Positions 20,479-33,104 of a stretch of DNA of 64,000 bases are shown piece after piece. The position numbers were made by a program, and so were the translations under genes. The DNA is from Pyrocephalus nanus (Eukaryota; Chordata; Aves; Passeriformes; Tyrannidae). The notes beneath the pieces are model-generated. The model was not told the origin of the DNA and did no database searches. It saw only the letters and a list, made by a program, of their open reading frames with translations. Every line of letters begins with the position of its first letter. Position 1 is the stretch's first letter. The stretch covers positions 9,430,556 through 9,494,555 of the forward strand of contig CM076261.1 of assembly GCA_038380795.1 (NCBI GenBank), written 5' to 3'.

Positions 20479-22814
20479 CTGTGGAGAAAATACAAAATAA
20501 AATATTCATTAAGTCAGCATTCCATGTGGAAAACTACCGTGCAAGGCCTACAGTGTTGGCTTCTTGTCACCCTGAAAGATTTGGGAATGTGAAATTGGCC
20601 TAAAAAGCAAAGTTGGTCTTTTCCTTCAGGTACACAGCCAGCCATGCCACTGAGCACGGAACTGCACTCTCTCCTACCAGGACCAAGGAAACCAGTTGAA
20701 AGCCAGCCAGAATCTTGGTGCATGATGCTTTTTTTTAAAAGCGTAGAGTGAAAACACTGTGACAAGGGAGTCAAAGATAGGTAAAGACAGAGCTTAGCTT
20801 GAACAGCAGCAGCAACAACAACAAAAAATTCATATAGAATCATTTAGGTTCAAAAGACCTCTAAAACTGAGTCCAGCCCTTAACCCAGCACTGCCAAGTC
20901 CCTCACTAAACCATGTCCCTGGATGCCACATCCACACATCCTTTAAATACCTCCAGGGATGGTGACTCACTGGGCAGCCTGTTCCAATACTGGACAACTC
21001 TTTCGGTGAAGAAATTTTTCCTGATGTCCAATCTAAACCTCCCCCAGTCAGACATGAGGCTGCTTCCTCTTGTCCTGTCACTTGTTGTTCGGGAGAAGAG
21101 ATCAACACCTACCTGGCTACAACCTCCTTTCAGGTAGTTACAGAGGGCAATAAGATCTCCCCTCAGCCTCCTATTCTCCAGACTAAACAACTCCCAAAGG
21201 GCACCTTCTGGAACACTCTTTAAAAGTAAATTGTGGCACAGGTCATGGTAAAAGGGACTCCAGGAGAGCTATAAAGATGTTACTTTGCATGCTCGTGGAA
21301 AAAATTCCAGAGGAAACCACAAAATCTTGTCACCCACACAAGAATGGGATTGCAGTTTTGCTTTCTACAATAGAAAAATCCAAACATAGGACTAATGTAC
21401 AGGATGTTAGCAATTACTGGGCACACTACTCAGTGATTAGCAGCCCATGTGCATTTGAATTGACTAAATCTGATTAAAACTGTGAATATTCAGTGCCTTT
21501 GAATCTTAAGACCTGAAGTGACAGGAACATTAGGACAAAATTACAGAGCCACACAAAATTGGATCTTTCTAAAATTCTGGCTTCAGCTATATACAGAATA
21601 CAGAATAAAGTTAAATTGCTTCACTGTCCCATGCACTAGCTTATGTGATTTATGTCTTGTGGAAACTGAAAACTGATACATGACTATTACATTATTTTTC
21701 CAACCAAATCCTCTAATTATACCCACTTATTTTCAAACACAAGCTTCCCATATCAGCACTACAAAGTACTTATTCGAGACAAAAAACCATTAGACTGCAT
21801 AATGAAGTATTTCCAATATGCACCATCTAACATTAGCATGACTAATACTTAACTGCATGCAATTCAGTTCTATCTAAACTTGATTTAGCTGGAGAAAGCC
21901 ACTGGCCAGACGTCACAATTCCACAATACAGCAGAACTACACATAAATGCTGATTAACTTTTTTAACGTTCATCTCATCTGTACTTTAAATAGCAACCAA
22001 AATCAACAATACCTTGTTTGTACATCTCACAACAAGGCAAGATTAAAGCAGAAGTATCTGGTAACTGACACAGCCAGCAACAAGGACAAAAGACAGGTAA
22101 ATTCTTAACTAAATATACAAATTTATATGGCTTTATCCTGCACAAACTGCACCTACCCCAGAATTTGGAAGTAGACTTTGGTAGTCCTAGACAGTCTCCT
22201 CTTCCAACAAAAACAGTACTAATTTGAACAGAAATAGCCAGTAAGTGGTTTAACTCGCATTAAGCATGTCCAAAAGAAAAAAATATCACATCTTCAAGAG
22301 CAAAATGATCCCATCAAATGCAAGAGAAAAAAATCCTGCAATTAGTAGAAAATAAAAATATCTTCAAGGCAAAACTGCATTTTCAAGTCACAAGCAGCAA
22401 CTGCCACAATCAAAGCAACAGAGCCAGGTCATTTCCACATGTGCTCCCTCCTCCCATCATTTCTGCTGCTAATCGTTACTATTCTGGGAGCTGTGCCACA
22501 CATGTGGAAGATGCCAGAGGTCTCCCATCAGCACCCTACATTTCCAGAGTTCCTGAAAGGAAAAATAGAAAGGTAAATTTAAAAAAAAAAAAAAAAAATC
22601 ACAGAAAGTGAGCGATGCAGAACGAGCTGAAAGGCAACTCCTGCTACTGGTTGAGAGAAATCCCTGCCCACCTCGCTCCGCCACCTGCCAGCCCATGGCT
22701 GCTCGCATTCCAGCGGAACCGTTTCCTGGGGAATGCGGCTGCACGGCTCCGCGCATCCCTGGGAAAGCGGTTTACTCGGAAACCAAGCACACGCAGCAGG
22801 GATCCGAACCTCAC
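20479..22814 (-). other. MPPE1: MPPE1 5' intron (probable)
   Basis: Lies between the coding first exon and a candidate non-coding exon. It contains a CR1 fragment (20834-21200) and an A-run at about 22580. No coding sequence is supported. Confidence 0.45.
20834..21200 (-). repeat. CR1 LINE fragment
   Basis: Shows the characteristic CR1 3' text in reverse orientation: GGCAGCCTGTTCCAATACTG, then GAAATTTTTCCTGATGTCC, then AAGATCTCCCCTCAGCCTCC. The 5' end is truncated, as is usual for CR1. Confidence 0.85.
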
Positions 22815-22900
22815 CTACGGGGACCCAGGGACCGGAGAGCCACAGCCACTCACACGTGACGGCGAGGCCAAAAGTGATGCTGCCAGGCTGCACACACGCT
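22815..22900 (-). promoter_or_regulatory. MPPE1: Candidate MPPE1 non-coding first exon and promoter area
   Basis: On the minus strand a strong donor (GTAG then GTGAGG) lies at 22815, in a locally CpG-containing stretch with a CACGTG E-box at about 22852-22857. The coding exon has an acceptor at 20479, so an upstream non-coding exon is required. This is the best nearby candidate; its 5' limit is not visible. Confidence 0.35.
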
Positions 22901-24660
22901 GCGAGATGGAGCTGTGGTTCTGCCTGTCACTGCACCCTGCCTTGCTACTCCTCCCCCTCACATGGCTCATTGTTAAGATTAGAGTAGAATCTGGCTTCCT
23001 AGAGCTTGAGGGCCTTAGTTATGAGAAACGACTGAAGGATTTCTCACTGTTTCCTGTTCTAAGTGTACGTGAGCAGTCCGATGCGAAAATGATTTTTAGA
23101 AGTGTTAAAAACTCAACATAAAGGTGAGATCAGTGTTTTCACCATATTAATTACTTTCAATTGTTTGGGCAAAGAACTTTATAATGAAAAAAACTGTGAT
23201 CTTCAGTAGCTGGCAAACAGTAAAATTCTGCTGGCCACAACAATTTTTTATGTAGTTAACGCATACATCCTTTCGGCAGCGGAGACCCTGAGCTTTTCCT
23301 CATCTCCATGTTTGAAGAACGATTCTGCACGACATTTAAAAATCAGCCTGTGGACAAGGGCAACTGCTGATTAATTTAACAACAGAACCAAAGATTAAAC
23401 ATGCTAGAAGTGTAACTTTATACTATAAAACTGTGGGGAAAAATGCTCCAGTGATTAGCACTGATTCCTTCTCCAGCATTCATCTCTATTTTGCTTATTA
23501 ACAAGTTAGAAACATTTTTGCACTTACAATTCTTCCATTATGCATGCTATTCTTCCTATTTTCTTCCATCAAGTTTACGGGCAATGCAGGCTTCTATCAC
23601 GCCTCCTCTCTTTCCCTTTTCCATCTCTGTTCAGAACATTATCCAGCTTTAATTTACAAGTAAGCCAAGAATGAAACAAGGGAACACAACACTCCACAGC
23701 CAGAGCAGCAAGCAAGGAGTTACCCTCTCTATCACTCAGTGAATACGGAACTCTGAACACATCATATGCTTTGAGGTAAATTTCTTTATTAATTTACAAC
23801 TATGTAAAACTGTCCTGACAAACCAAGTGGGATACGAGAGCCTTAATCCTACTTCTCGTCTTACCCCTCATGAGTGTGCATATATTTTTATGAAGCTGAA
23901 GAAGCTGTATTAGGTTATAAGCAAGCTTAGTTTTTCTAGCCTTGTGATAGTTTTCACTAATTCTCCCATTGCAATGCCAGAAAGCTACAGATTTACAACT
24001 TTCAGAAAAATACAGTTCTATCATATAACTATGTTAAACTTTTGTGAAATGTAGTTACAAACAAGTTCAGGTTCAAAATCTCACAAGGTTCTGCAAGCTA
24101 CACTTGCAACTGGGAGTAGTCTCTGTTCATGCCAAGCTCTGAAGCAATGCAATATTTTTGCCTTGTGAGCTGTGCCTCTGCTCTCCACTTTCCTTTTCAG
24201 CTCCTCAAACACCAGAGCTCTTCAAGTACTTCACTCTTCAGTCAAAATAAGAGCTTCTGAGGAATTCTTCTTTTGATGAGGCAAAACAACTTTTTGACCC
24301 ACCTTTCTGAATACACTCTTTCCAATTCTGAACCCTAAATCCTTCCTTCATCCACATATTTTAACTTATTACTGTGATTAAAGAAAAACTCCAACAAGAG
24401 ATTTAGCATTTTTCTTTTAAGAAACCCCTTTGCAATGATTTAATGATAGAATTGATTTTTGTCTGCATTAACATATCCTTAGGGCTAAAATTCACAAAGA
24501 CTGCCAAATCTACACATCTAATTTGATTTAGCTTACAGAAAAGGATATATTGGGAAATTCAAAGATTTTGTCATATTCCCATAGACACCCACAACCACTC
24601 CTACAATGAATGTATTTCTTAAGTGTGAAAGAGCAGGCTTTGAAACTTAGTTGAAGTTAT
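22901..24660. other. Intergenic region between MPPE1 and the coiled-coil gene
   Basis: About 1.7 kb separates the putative MPPE1 start from the 3' end of the next gene, both read on the minus strand. It is AT-rich, with no supported gene, RNA or repeat. Confidence 0.5.
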
Positions 24661-24671
24661 ACAGACCACAG

Positions 24672-24677
24672 TTTATT
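24672..24677 (-). terminator. Polyadenylation signal of the coiled-coil gene
   Basis: Minus-strand AATAAA (TTTATT on plus), 186 bp past the stop codon at 24863, a typical 3'UTR distance. Confidence 0.55.
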
Positions 24678-24862
24678 TAAAAACCATATAAAAAATCAAA
24701 GGCACAAAATACAAAAACATTTCGTAGAAGATTGTTAGGATCACATTAACGAATCCATAACGTTATCAAAACGAGGTACCACTTAAGCCATGGTAGGTTT
24801 AAATGTTGCAGTAAGTATAAAAAATATGGGGAAACTCTACTTGCCATTAAGTTAGCCAGTAG

Positions 24863-24991
24863 TTACAAATGTGCTGTAAAAGGAAGCCCATACATTACAC
24901 TTATTTGTTTCAAGCACTTTTCATACTCATTGTTCAGTTTCAGACATTCCTGTACAGCAAGCTTTAGATCTTCTACCTCTTCAAAAAATTC
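24863..24991 (-). CDS. Coiled-coil gene terminal exon
   Basis: Acceptor TTTCTAG. Encodes EFFEEVEDLKLAVQECLKLN and ends MYGLPFTAHL, then TAA. FFEEVEDLK is nearly identical to what I recall close to the CEP290 C-terminus. Confidence 0.82.
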   Translation of the reverse strand, partial: EFFEEVEDLKLAVQECLKLNNEYEKCLKQISVMYGLPFTAHL

Positions 24992-27900
24992 CTAGAAAAA
25001 CCCAAAAATATTCACCTTAAACTTTCTTTCAAAGACATTCTCAATAAGAGCCAGTCAGCATTTCAGTTCCCCAAAAGTTCAAAGACACCCTCTATATTTT
25101 TTTAACATATGGCTGAGTTATGCAAACACAGCTATGGTGAAATACAGCCAACAACCCTAACCTCAGGTAATAATGTAAAATTCTGCCCTGAACACACAAT
25201 GCAAGCAGAGTTCAAGTTATGTTAGAACCTGGCGTAAAGACTAATAGTAGGAAAGATTAATTAAAAAAAAAAGGGAAAAAATGTTGACTTATCAGGCAGC
25301 TACAAAAGGACAGTCCAGAATGACAAGAGAATACTGTCACACTCCTCTGTGCAAAAATACAACTACCTCTCTCAAAGTCAGCCAGTAGCAGAGAGCACAC
25401 CATTAACTCAAGAATCCAAAAGTTGCAAGGCTATGAAAAGGGACAAATGAGCAAGGAGAGAGGTAAGGAGAGTATACTAAGGAATAAGAAGTTAGCATTT
25501 GAAGAAGACAATACTAAAGAGCTTAAGATGGAAAAAAGGATACTATATTTAGATCTAGAAAGATGTAAAATCTTGTTAGGCCTCAACTGTTTTGTAAATG
25601 TCTTCACAGGAGAGGCACTCCATCTTATTTAATGTCAGGCTGTGTGGTTTCACTTTCTCATATTGATCCTTTTGCAATTATACCATCCCAGAAGGGATAA
25701 CTTAGCACGTAGTTCTAGTTAGACTTAATTCAAATAGGAGACAAACCCAGATTCATAGAAATAATCTTCGTATATAGAACAATGTTTTGTTCAGCTCCTG
25801 CAGCTCGAGTCTACTGAGCAATTCTGATCCTTTGTAAGTGAAGTAAGAAATTGCTGGGAAATACATGGACAGAAAGTGGAGTGTAACCACCCAAGTGTCT
25901 TCATTTCACCAACCTTGGAAAGTCCTATCTAACAAAGTAACAATGTATCTACCTACATCCATCTGTATTTGACATTTTCTCCTGCCTATTCTTCTTTTTT
26001 TTTTTTAAATGAAGAGCTACATACATCTTAAAATAATGTACAGTGACTTAAAACTACCTAAAAAAAGATCACTGATAAAAAGTCATGACCTCAGATTTTC
26101 ATATGTCTCTTCTGGAAGATGAAGCTTTTAGCCACAAGTTGTCCCTAACTCCCAAACACAGAGATCTACAATTCCCCTTCACTCAGTGTTCCCCCAGTTT
26201 CACATCCGGTGAACTATCATCATCTTTTACTGCCACCCCTGTAATGAAAGCTAGCTTAAAGTTATTTAGCTTGTCAGAAAGGACTACAAGGTAAGAAACA
26301 GATTCTAAAAAAAAAAAAAAAAAATCCAATACAAGACCTGAGGAATAAGCAAAAAACAGTTTAAACAAGTCTGCTGCTGAAAATAAAATCCTATGTCAGT
26401 ACATTAAACAGAACCCTCTACAGCTAGGTAAGATCTCTTCATCTTCTTACATTATTTCAAGAATTACCAAATTTTCACACTTTCAGCTTCTACACCTATC
26501 GATCTATCACAAAAACTTCAAAGACTCTGCCCCTCCCCAAGCTTGGAGCCCTGTCAGAGACATAACTTTGATATGTTCAAGTTCAGGAGAAAATAGCTTT
26601 CCTTTCACTGACATCACAAAGCAATAAAAGTGATCAGTCAAAAACCTATTTTTATTCTCTCTGCAAGTACCTGTTGGAAGAAATTAAGACTGTACCAGCA
26701 GTTACAATTTTAATGTCAAAACGACCTGAGGCAAATAATCTCTCATAAAGGAATTCAAATAGCCCAAACGTTAAAAAAGAAAAAAAATCCACAGCTATGG
26801 ATTAAAACCAAAAATAAAGCCAAAACCATAAAAATTAAATTTGCATTATTCCTCTTCCCTAGCCAAGCAGCACTGTAGGACATGAATGTTTCAAGGAGCC
26901 ATTCACTTCTATCTCTCTCAGAATGCTCTACACTGTTTCTTTATGAATTTTGCTTGATAACAACATGTGTTCGGCCTAAAGATGTTTTGGTTCAGGTAGA
27001 AAAGTTAGTTTTTTCAAAAATCACCTACTGTTAAACTTGTCTTAAAATAAATTACCTTGTCTAATCCAGCTAATTCATTTTTTAGTGCTTTCTTTTCTGC
27101 AGACAACTTCCCATTTTCTTTCTTCAGCTTTTTAATCTCCTTCAACAATAGCTCTATATTCAAATAAAAAAATGTAGACTTCAAACAATATAGTCAACCT
27201 CCCACTCATATGAATCATATGACAGCTAAACAGCTGCCTACCTTTCGTGATATTAGAAAATTAAAGTACCTTTTTCATAAAGTGATTTATTCTTAAGAAT
27301 TGTCCCAGAACATACCCAAGTACTATGAAAGATAGCAGGATTTGCCAGCTGGATAACATGAATTTGTCAGATTCTTAGAATGGGGGATTAATTTACTTTA
27401 AAATCCACAAAACATACATCAACGCTTCAATTACCTTTTTCTGACTTACGAGAGGGTCACATTAGTCCTTGCTGACAGCACATTTCCTGAAAATTATCCT
27501 ACATTACAAGATCTCTTCCACCTCTTTTCTATGCTTTGAAGTGGAACAGGATTGCACCTTAACTTGTGGATTTACTTGTGAGGAATAACGTGCTGAAATC
27601 AGTATTACCTACGTTTGTCCAAGATTTTAGGGCTAAACTCAGATTCTTTTGTATATCAGTGTCTGAAAATCAAAGAATGGTGCAGCAAACATTATTACTA
27701 AGAGATCTCCATAGATGCATCTTACCATAGTAAAGAATAAATAGCTCTAAATACAGCCACACACTCCTACCCGTGATTATACCAACCTACGAACTCCAGA
27801 AAAAGAAAACAGCAAACATTTAATCACAAACAAATGCAAGGCTGAATCGTAGACTACGAGATGCCATTTTTACATAACATGTTTTCAAAAATGAAAAAAG

Positions 27901-30900
27901 ATTTTAGATAATGTTGGTTGAAGAATGGCCTCTAGGTCAGAAATGAAATGCATTCTCTCTGATGAGCATACTGGAAGGAACATCATCAGAATTAACAGCA
28001 CCATTACCTAAATATTTACTGCAACAGGATTCCTTCTCTTCACAAATGTCCCTGTAGGAAGTTATTCCTCCCTCTGAGGTTCGACTTCTTTTTCCAGAAA
28101 CAGCACTAGTTTTCCAAGAAACCTTTTTACATTCCAGTTGCTCAATTCTTTGCCTCTGCTCTTGAAGATTATGCTCTAGCTCATGAATTTTAATCTGTTG
28201 AGAACAATTTTTAAAATGCATAGAAAAAACACAGTTCAACTGAATACCGCTGCAAACACATCCTGAATGCAAACCTAGAGCTTTCATTTGCTGACTTAAA
28301 ACTACATTCATCCAAAGGGTCTGAAAGCAAAAAAAAGAAAAAGCTTCACAGCAAGTGAAGCTTTGCATACATCAAGTGTTTTAAAAAAATCTGTGAGCAC
28401 ATGCTCGCAAAACAATCACAGAACCACGGAAGGGTTTGGGTTGGAAGGAATCTTAAAGACGATCTTGTTCCAAACTCCCAGCCATGGGCAGAGACCCCTT
28501 CCACTAGACCAGGTTGCTCAAAGCCCCACCCAAAATGGCCTTGAACACTTCCAGGGGGTGGGGCATCCACAACTTCTCTGGGCAACCTGTTCCAGAATAA
28601 TATAAATGCACAAAGATACTAAACCTTCCCTCACAGCAAAGTATACCTTCATGGCAGCAATTCCCAACTTCTAAGAAAAAGTACATATAATCCAAATTAT
28701 AATGAATACTAATTCACAAACAAATAAAACACAGATGAGGAAATGAGACTGGTCAACCATAATGCTTGATAATTGCCCAAAGAGGCAATACTCACTTGAA
28801 CCACTACAACCACTAGAACCACTCCTGGTCACACAACCCTACCTTCAGCTATGATGTTAGTCTCTTTGCACAGCAAGCCCACAGGTCCTGCTACCTGAAA
28901 GAAGACTATTTACCTCCATTTGGTTTGCTACTGCTGAATTTCTGAAATAAATCAGCTCTTGACACAAACATTAAAATATCAGGGCTGGTGCAAGACAGGT
29001 CAAAAGATGTATATACAGTTAGAAAGACAGGTAGGTAGATGAGTAAAGAAAAAAGCAAGGAAAGGGGAGACAGCTTTCTGTTACAGACATACAAGTGACA
29101 AAAGTTCATTTTCAAAGGGAAATACGGGCTACTCCCCATTATCTCAATGTCATGAGAAACAAAAATAAGTATATCAAGAAAAGCAAGATCTCATTTCACA
29201 AATGTGAGAAATGCTTTTCAGTCTCCCTAAAAGGTTGTGTTTGGCTATTTGATACCACCTCCTACAAATTCTACTTACAGAGAGACTTTTAATTGCTTCA
29301 CTTTGCTCCTTGTTTTTTTTGCTTTCTCTAATGTAACGTTTCTGTAGCTCATTATACATACGAAGCAGTCTAAAACAGAAGAAATGCATAAATTGCAGTA
29401 AAACACAAAAGCAAAAAAACATGCATCCTTTATGGCAAAAGCATTAGAGACACCCCATAGAGATCACTTGGGCTGTAGCTGCACTGCAGAGACTTGTAAC
29501 AGAAATATTTAAGATGGGCATAAATTAAGTGTGACCGTCAACACGGAAAGAGAAAGCACCAGAAAATAACAGCAAAGCAAGTTAAAAGAATGGTCTGTAT
29601 GGATGGCAAAGAATCCCTTTCACTCAGCCAGACTGAAGACCCTGTTGTATCCAGCACAGACGGCCTCACTCTGATTAAACCTCAGCGAAAATCACCATTT
29701 GATTCAAATCCTATACACCAGAAACAGGAGGGTGGCAATGACTGCAGTGTGTCACAGATATAATTCCTGTTAGCACAACAGGAATAGCACAGGACACTCG
29801 TAAAGGATTTTAAAACATTTGTCCAGGAACTAATTTCTTGCCACCAATCAAGAACCCATAATGAGGACACATGAGGCCAAGTGCCCAGCTCTCTGTGTTG
29901 CACAAAATATCTCACTGATTCCAAGCTGTGAGGATGTGAGTGAGTGAAATCTATGAGAAAATGAGTGAGTGAGCAAAATCAACGTAAAATAAACAGGTTT
30001 GGGATGTTATCATTCTCTTTGATATCATCTTGCATAGATTTCTGCTACACTAATTTCCTGCCATATTTTATAGCATTCAGTCTCCACATACGGGGGCCTG
30101 AACATAACTGATGACATTTTTCCTATTTTTTTAATAATTCAGATTAGAGCTGGCATTCATACAAAGTCATGACTGCACACTACAAACAGGGTGAGCAATA
30201 CTGCAGTACAGCACAGCTTTGTAAAACAACATACAAACAGATGTTAGGAAAAAAAGGTAGGTCAGATTAACTGCATCCTAATACAGAGCAGGTCTAGCTA
30301 CTGATTCAAAGACTAACTTGGACTTCCCCATAAGCATCTAAGTGGGTACTCAATTCCCAGCCAGAGCCAGTCACCCAGCCTTCCTATGCAGTTTCCAAAG
30401 AGTTTGGTACACTGAAAAGGTATTTAACAAAACAAAACAAAACCACACACAAAAAAACCCAAAACAAAACGAAATTTTAAAAGGGAGTTCTACAGACACC
30501 TAAAGGAATTAATAAAAATAGGGTGCGTGGCAAAAAAGCAGTAGAGACTGCCTCAATCTGTGTAAGATCCACAGGCCCTTTATGTAAGTGAACAAAAAGT
30601 AGCCTCAGAAGAGATGGAGCAGCCTGTTTATTTTACAGTCAAGTCACAGAAGGATGGAACAACATTTTGTCGCTTGCCTAGTTGTTAAAATGTTTCAGTG
30701 TATATTTTATCAAATAAAAAAATGTATCCTTTGCATCAGAAAAGCAGTTACCAGGGTTTAATTCTAGCATTAATTGGCAAACTGCAATAAGTACTGGCTC
30801 AATACTAAAAATAATCAGATTGAAGAGCAGAATCACTTCTCTGGCTTATTTTGAAAACAGTACCAACCTATAAATTTTATATACACATAAAACTGAGCTA

Positions 30901-33104
30901 TACAAAATGAGCTAAGAAAGCTTCCACGAAATAGAAGGTGATTAAAAGAATCTATGAAATCTTAAAAAAAAATCTACACACACATAAAGGAGCTTCCTGG
31001 CTCATTAAATTTTTCTCAATTAAAGATTTGAGAAAGAAATCCATTTTGTTCTTTCTTTAGTGCTATTTTCAAGTTTAATCTAAGGTTTTTGTAAATCCTT
31101 TTAAAATGTAAATGATTTTCCATTGTTTCAATGGCTGAAAGCCACCTCACCTCCCTAAGTTAAAAATTTCACTGACTTAACCATGAACAACATATTCTAA
31201 TCTACAGAGAAGAACGTTTACTACTGTGAAGAAGCAACTTCCAAGAACTCACCTGAAACTGTCACCCTCTAGAACAAAATCCTTGCTGTCTCCACCCTTA
31301 TGCCATAAATGGGTTTCTGTTTGAACCTGAACACTTAATTGAAAGAGAAACAACAGCTTAACAAAATTGGATTTTACAGTTCAATTGGATCGAACAAAAT
31401 AACTGAAAAAGGCCAAGTTACTTTTCAGTTTGATTTTACAGTACAGGTTTCCACACAGGATCATGAACACACCAAAATTTAAACTTGGAGGATTTTTGCA
31501 GACCAGTACTTAAATCCTGGCAGGCCACTTTGCAAACCACTGGCACTACAATTTTCCAGGTCCAAAGATCTCAGTTTCTAAACCTTTTAAATAGCATTGA
31601 TGCAATTTAACTATCTTACTACTGTTTGGTGGAAAAATAAATGTGTAAGTCTTTGCAGTTAGACAGAGAGCACATTGGCTAAGTAGGTGTATTACTTGTT
31701 GATAGTAAAACTGTTTTTTCACTAGAATAATGAATTTTTTTATAAGTTGCCCCAGATAGCCTTTGTTCCTTGACATGCCTCAAGTATCTTCTACCTCCAC
31801 CATCTTGGTCACAGATGGCCCCTCAAAATATGCAGACTAGATAAGCCCTGGTTCATCCGAAAACATGAAAATAAAAGTCCTGAAATGTTGCACTTCTTTT
31901 GATGCAAAAAGAAACATTTGACACTTCTTACTCTCTGCTTGTGCCACAGTCACGCAATAACTGCTGCAGATGTAATTTTTCTTGGATCTGACCCAGATTC
32001 TTTTCTAGCTCCTTATTTTTTATGTGTAGTTTTTTCACCTTCTTGACTAACTGTTCATTTTCATCACTGAGCTGAAAAGGAAGAGAATTTGAAAAAAAAA
32101 AAAGAAAAATCAAGGAACATTTTTAGATCAGGTATTAAGTAGGCTGATAACATTAAAATTCTCTCCCAAAAGCTTCACTACACTTATTTTAAACTATACA
32201 AACATATAACGGAAAAAAAAAAAAAAAAAAAGCAGGAAAAACAATCAGCTTCAAATTTTATGAAAATTCGACTAAAACAAAGCTTCCTTAACACGCATAT
32301 TAAAAGTTTCTAACATAAGTTCGTCACTTGTTACAGAATGTAGGGAACTGGCTTTGTATTTAAAATTAATCACAAAGGGACAAGACATCGGAGCTTTCAG
32401 TTACAGTGCTAAACCACCAACAGCTCCCCAGCTGAGCTCGTGTTTATGTTATTACCAGAGCCAAAGGACTAAGCTGCAGCAGCACCAGCAGAACTTCTTG
32501 TGTGCACAGCTGCTGAAGCTCGCCCAGCAGTATGCACTCATACAGACAATATACACCGAAATATATTTTATATATAGCAGTAACTAATATATAAATATAT
32601 TAGTTATTATATGTATAGTACGTATTACTATATTACATATACTAATGTATAGTATGTATAACACATATTATTGCATAGGATATATAAAATATTATATAAT
32701 TATATATATTATATATTTATATAGACTATCATATATAAGGCACTATATAACTATATTGTAATAGTTATATATTAATGTATTATACTAAAATATATACAGT
32801 ATTAATATATATAAAGTGTATATATATGTGCGTGTGTGTAGATATAGATGTAAACTATAACCCTATTGCTTTAACCTGGAGGGAATTAAGTAAAAGAGAT
32901 GCCAGCAGAAGGAAGAGCAGAAGGCACCGAGACCCCGCGTTCCGCCCTAAGCCTGAGCTCTGCCCCCAGGGGCAAACCCGGCCGCTCCCGGGCGCTCCCG
33001 GCGCCCTGCCCGGGACGGGACGGGACGGGTCCCCGGGGAGCCAGGTCGGCACCGCTTAGGGCCGCACTCACTTGGAGGCACCTGTGGACGGCGGGCAAGG
33101 CCAT
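24863..33104 (-). CDS. Uncharacterised 270-aa coiled-coil protein, CEP290 C-terminus-like
   Basis: I do not know a named gene at this position. Eight exons join in perfect phase on the minus strand: 33104-33072, 32071-31932, 31333-31253, 29369-29279, 28194-28008, 27662-27609, 27153-27056 and 24991-24863, giving 270 aa and a TAA stop. All have GT donors and AG acceptors. The protein is mostly Lys/Glu/Leu heptad-like helix with a Ser/Thr/Cys-rich low-helix middle (about residues 150-190). No signal peptide or membrane segment is seen. Three segments recall the C-terminal region of CEP290 in the same order: ENEQL-x-KK (exon 2), RMY-x-E/N-x-x-K (exon 4) and KEIKKLKKE followed by FFEEVEDLK (exons 7-8; I remember CEP290 as EEIKKLKKE and FFEEIEDLK). 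A centrosomal or ciliary role is inference. The start is the first ATG in a GC-rich, CpG-containing exon; a further upstream exon cannot be excluded. Confidence 0.75.
27056..27153 (-). CDS. Coiled-coil gene exon 7
   Basis: Acceptor AATATAG, donor GTAATT. Encodes LLLKEIKKLKKENGKLSAEK and ends ELAGLDK. KEIKKLKKE is the first part of the CEP290-like signature. Confidence 0.82.
27609..27662 (-). CDS. Coiled-coil gene exon 6 (54 nt)
   Basis: A short exon between TTTTCAG and GTAATA. It encodes TDIQKNLSLALKSWTNV with one split codon at each end. The phase matches exons 5 and 7 exactly. Exon 5 can also join exon 7 directly in frame, so this may be a cassette exon. Confidence 0.65.
28008..28194 (-). 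CDS. Coiled-coil gene exon 5
   Basis: Acceptor CAACAG, donor GTAATG. Encodes IKIHELEHNLQEQRQRIEQL, then a Ser/Thr/Cys-rich stretch ending SCCSKYL. The frame stays open past the donor for about 20 codons, so an intron-retention isoform with a different tail is possible. Confidence 0.78.
28412..28600 (-). repeat. CR1 LINE fragment
   Basis: Carries the reverse-orientation CR1 phrases GGTTTGGGTTGGAAGGAATC, CCATGGGCAGAGACCCCTTC and GGGCAACCTGTTCCAG. It sits in the intron between exons 4 and 5 of the coiled-coil gene, about 220 bp from exon 5. Confidence 0.88.
29279..29369 (-). CDS. Coiled-coil gene exon 4
   Basis: Acceptor TTTTAG, donor GTAAGT. Encodes LLRMYNELQKRYIRESKKNK and ends EAIKSLS; strongly helical, and it exits in phase 0. 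Confidence 0.8.
29370..31252 (-). other. Coiled-coil gene intron 3
   Basis: Intron of about 1.9 kb. It has an A-rich simple-sequence patch (CAAAACAAAACAAAACC type) at about 30425-30480. No exon or RNA gene is supported. Confidence 0.5.
31253..31333 (-). CDS. Coiled-coil gene exon 3
   Basis: An 81-nt exon, acceptor TTAAG and donor GTGAGT. Encodes VQVQTETHLWHKGGDSKDFV and ends LEGDSF. Only this acceptor keeps the frame open; the nearby alternative CAG seven bases on gives a stop. Confidence 0.7.
31932..32071 (-). CDS. Coiled-coil gene exon 2
   Basis: The acceptor is CCTTTTCAG and the donor GTAAGA. Encodes LSDENEQLVKKVKKLHIKNK and ends LLRDCGTSR, a Lys/Leu-rich coiled coil. Confidence 0.8.
32580..32860. 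repeat. TA-rich microsatellite-like tract
   Basis: About 280 bp of nearly pure A/T with repeated TATA, ATAT and TAATATA units, ending in a TG/TA stretch (ATATGTGCGTGTGTGTAG). It lies in intron 1 of the coiled-coil gene, close to its GC-rich exon 1. Confidence 0.85.

Noticed and set aside
22615..23121. 168-codon open frame on the plus strand
   Set aside because: Overlaps the putative MPPE1 promoter in antisense; no domain, composition looks non-coding.
28412..28600. Possible extra exon (79-80 codon frames) in the coiled-coil gene
   Set aside because: The sequence is a CR1 fragment; splicing exon 4 to exon 5 is already in phase without it.
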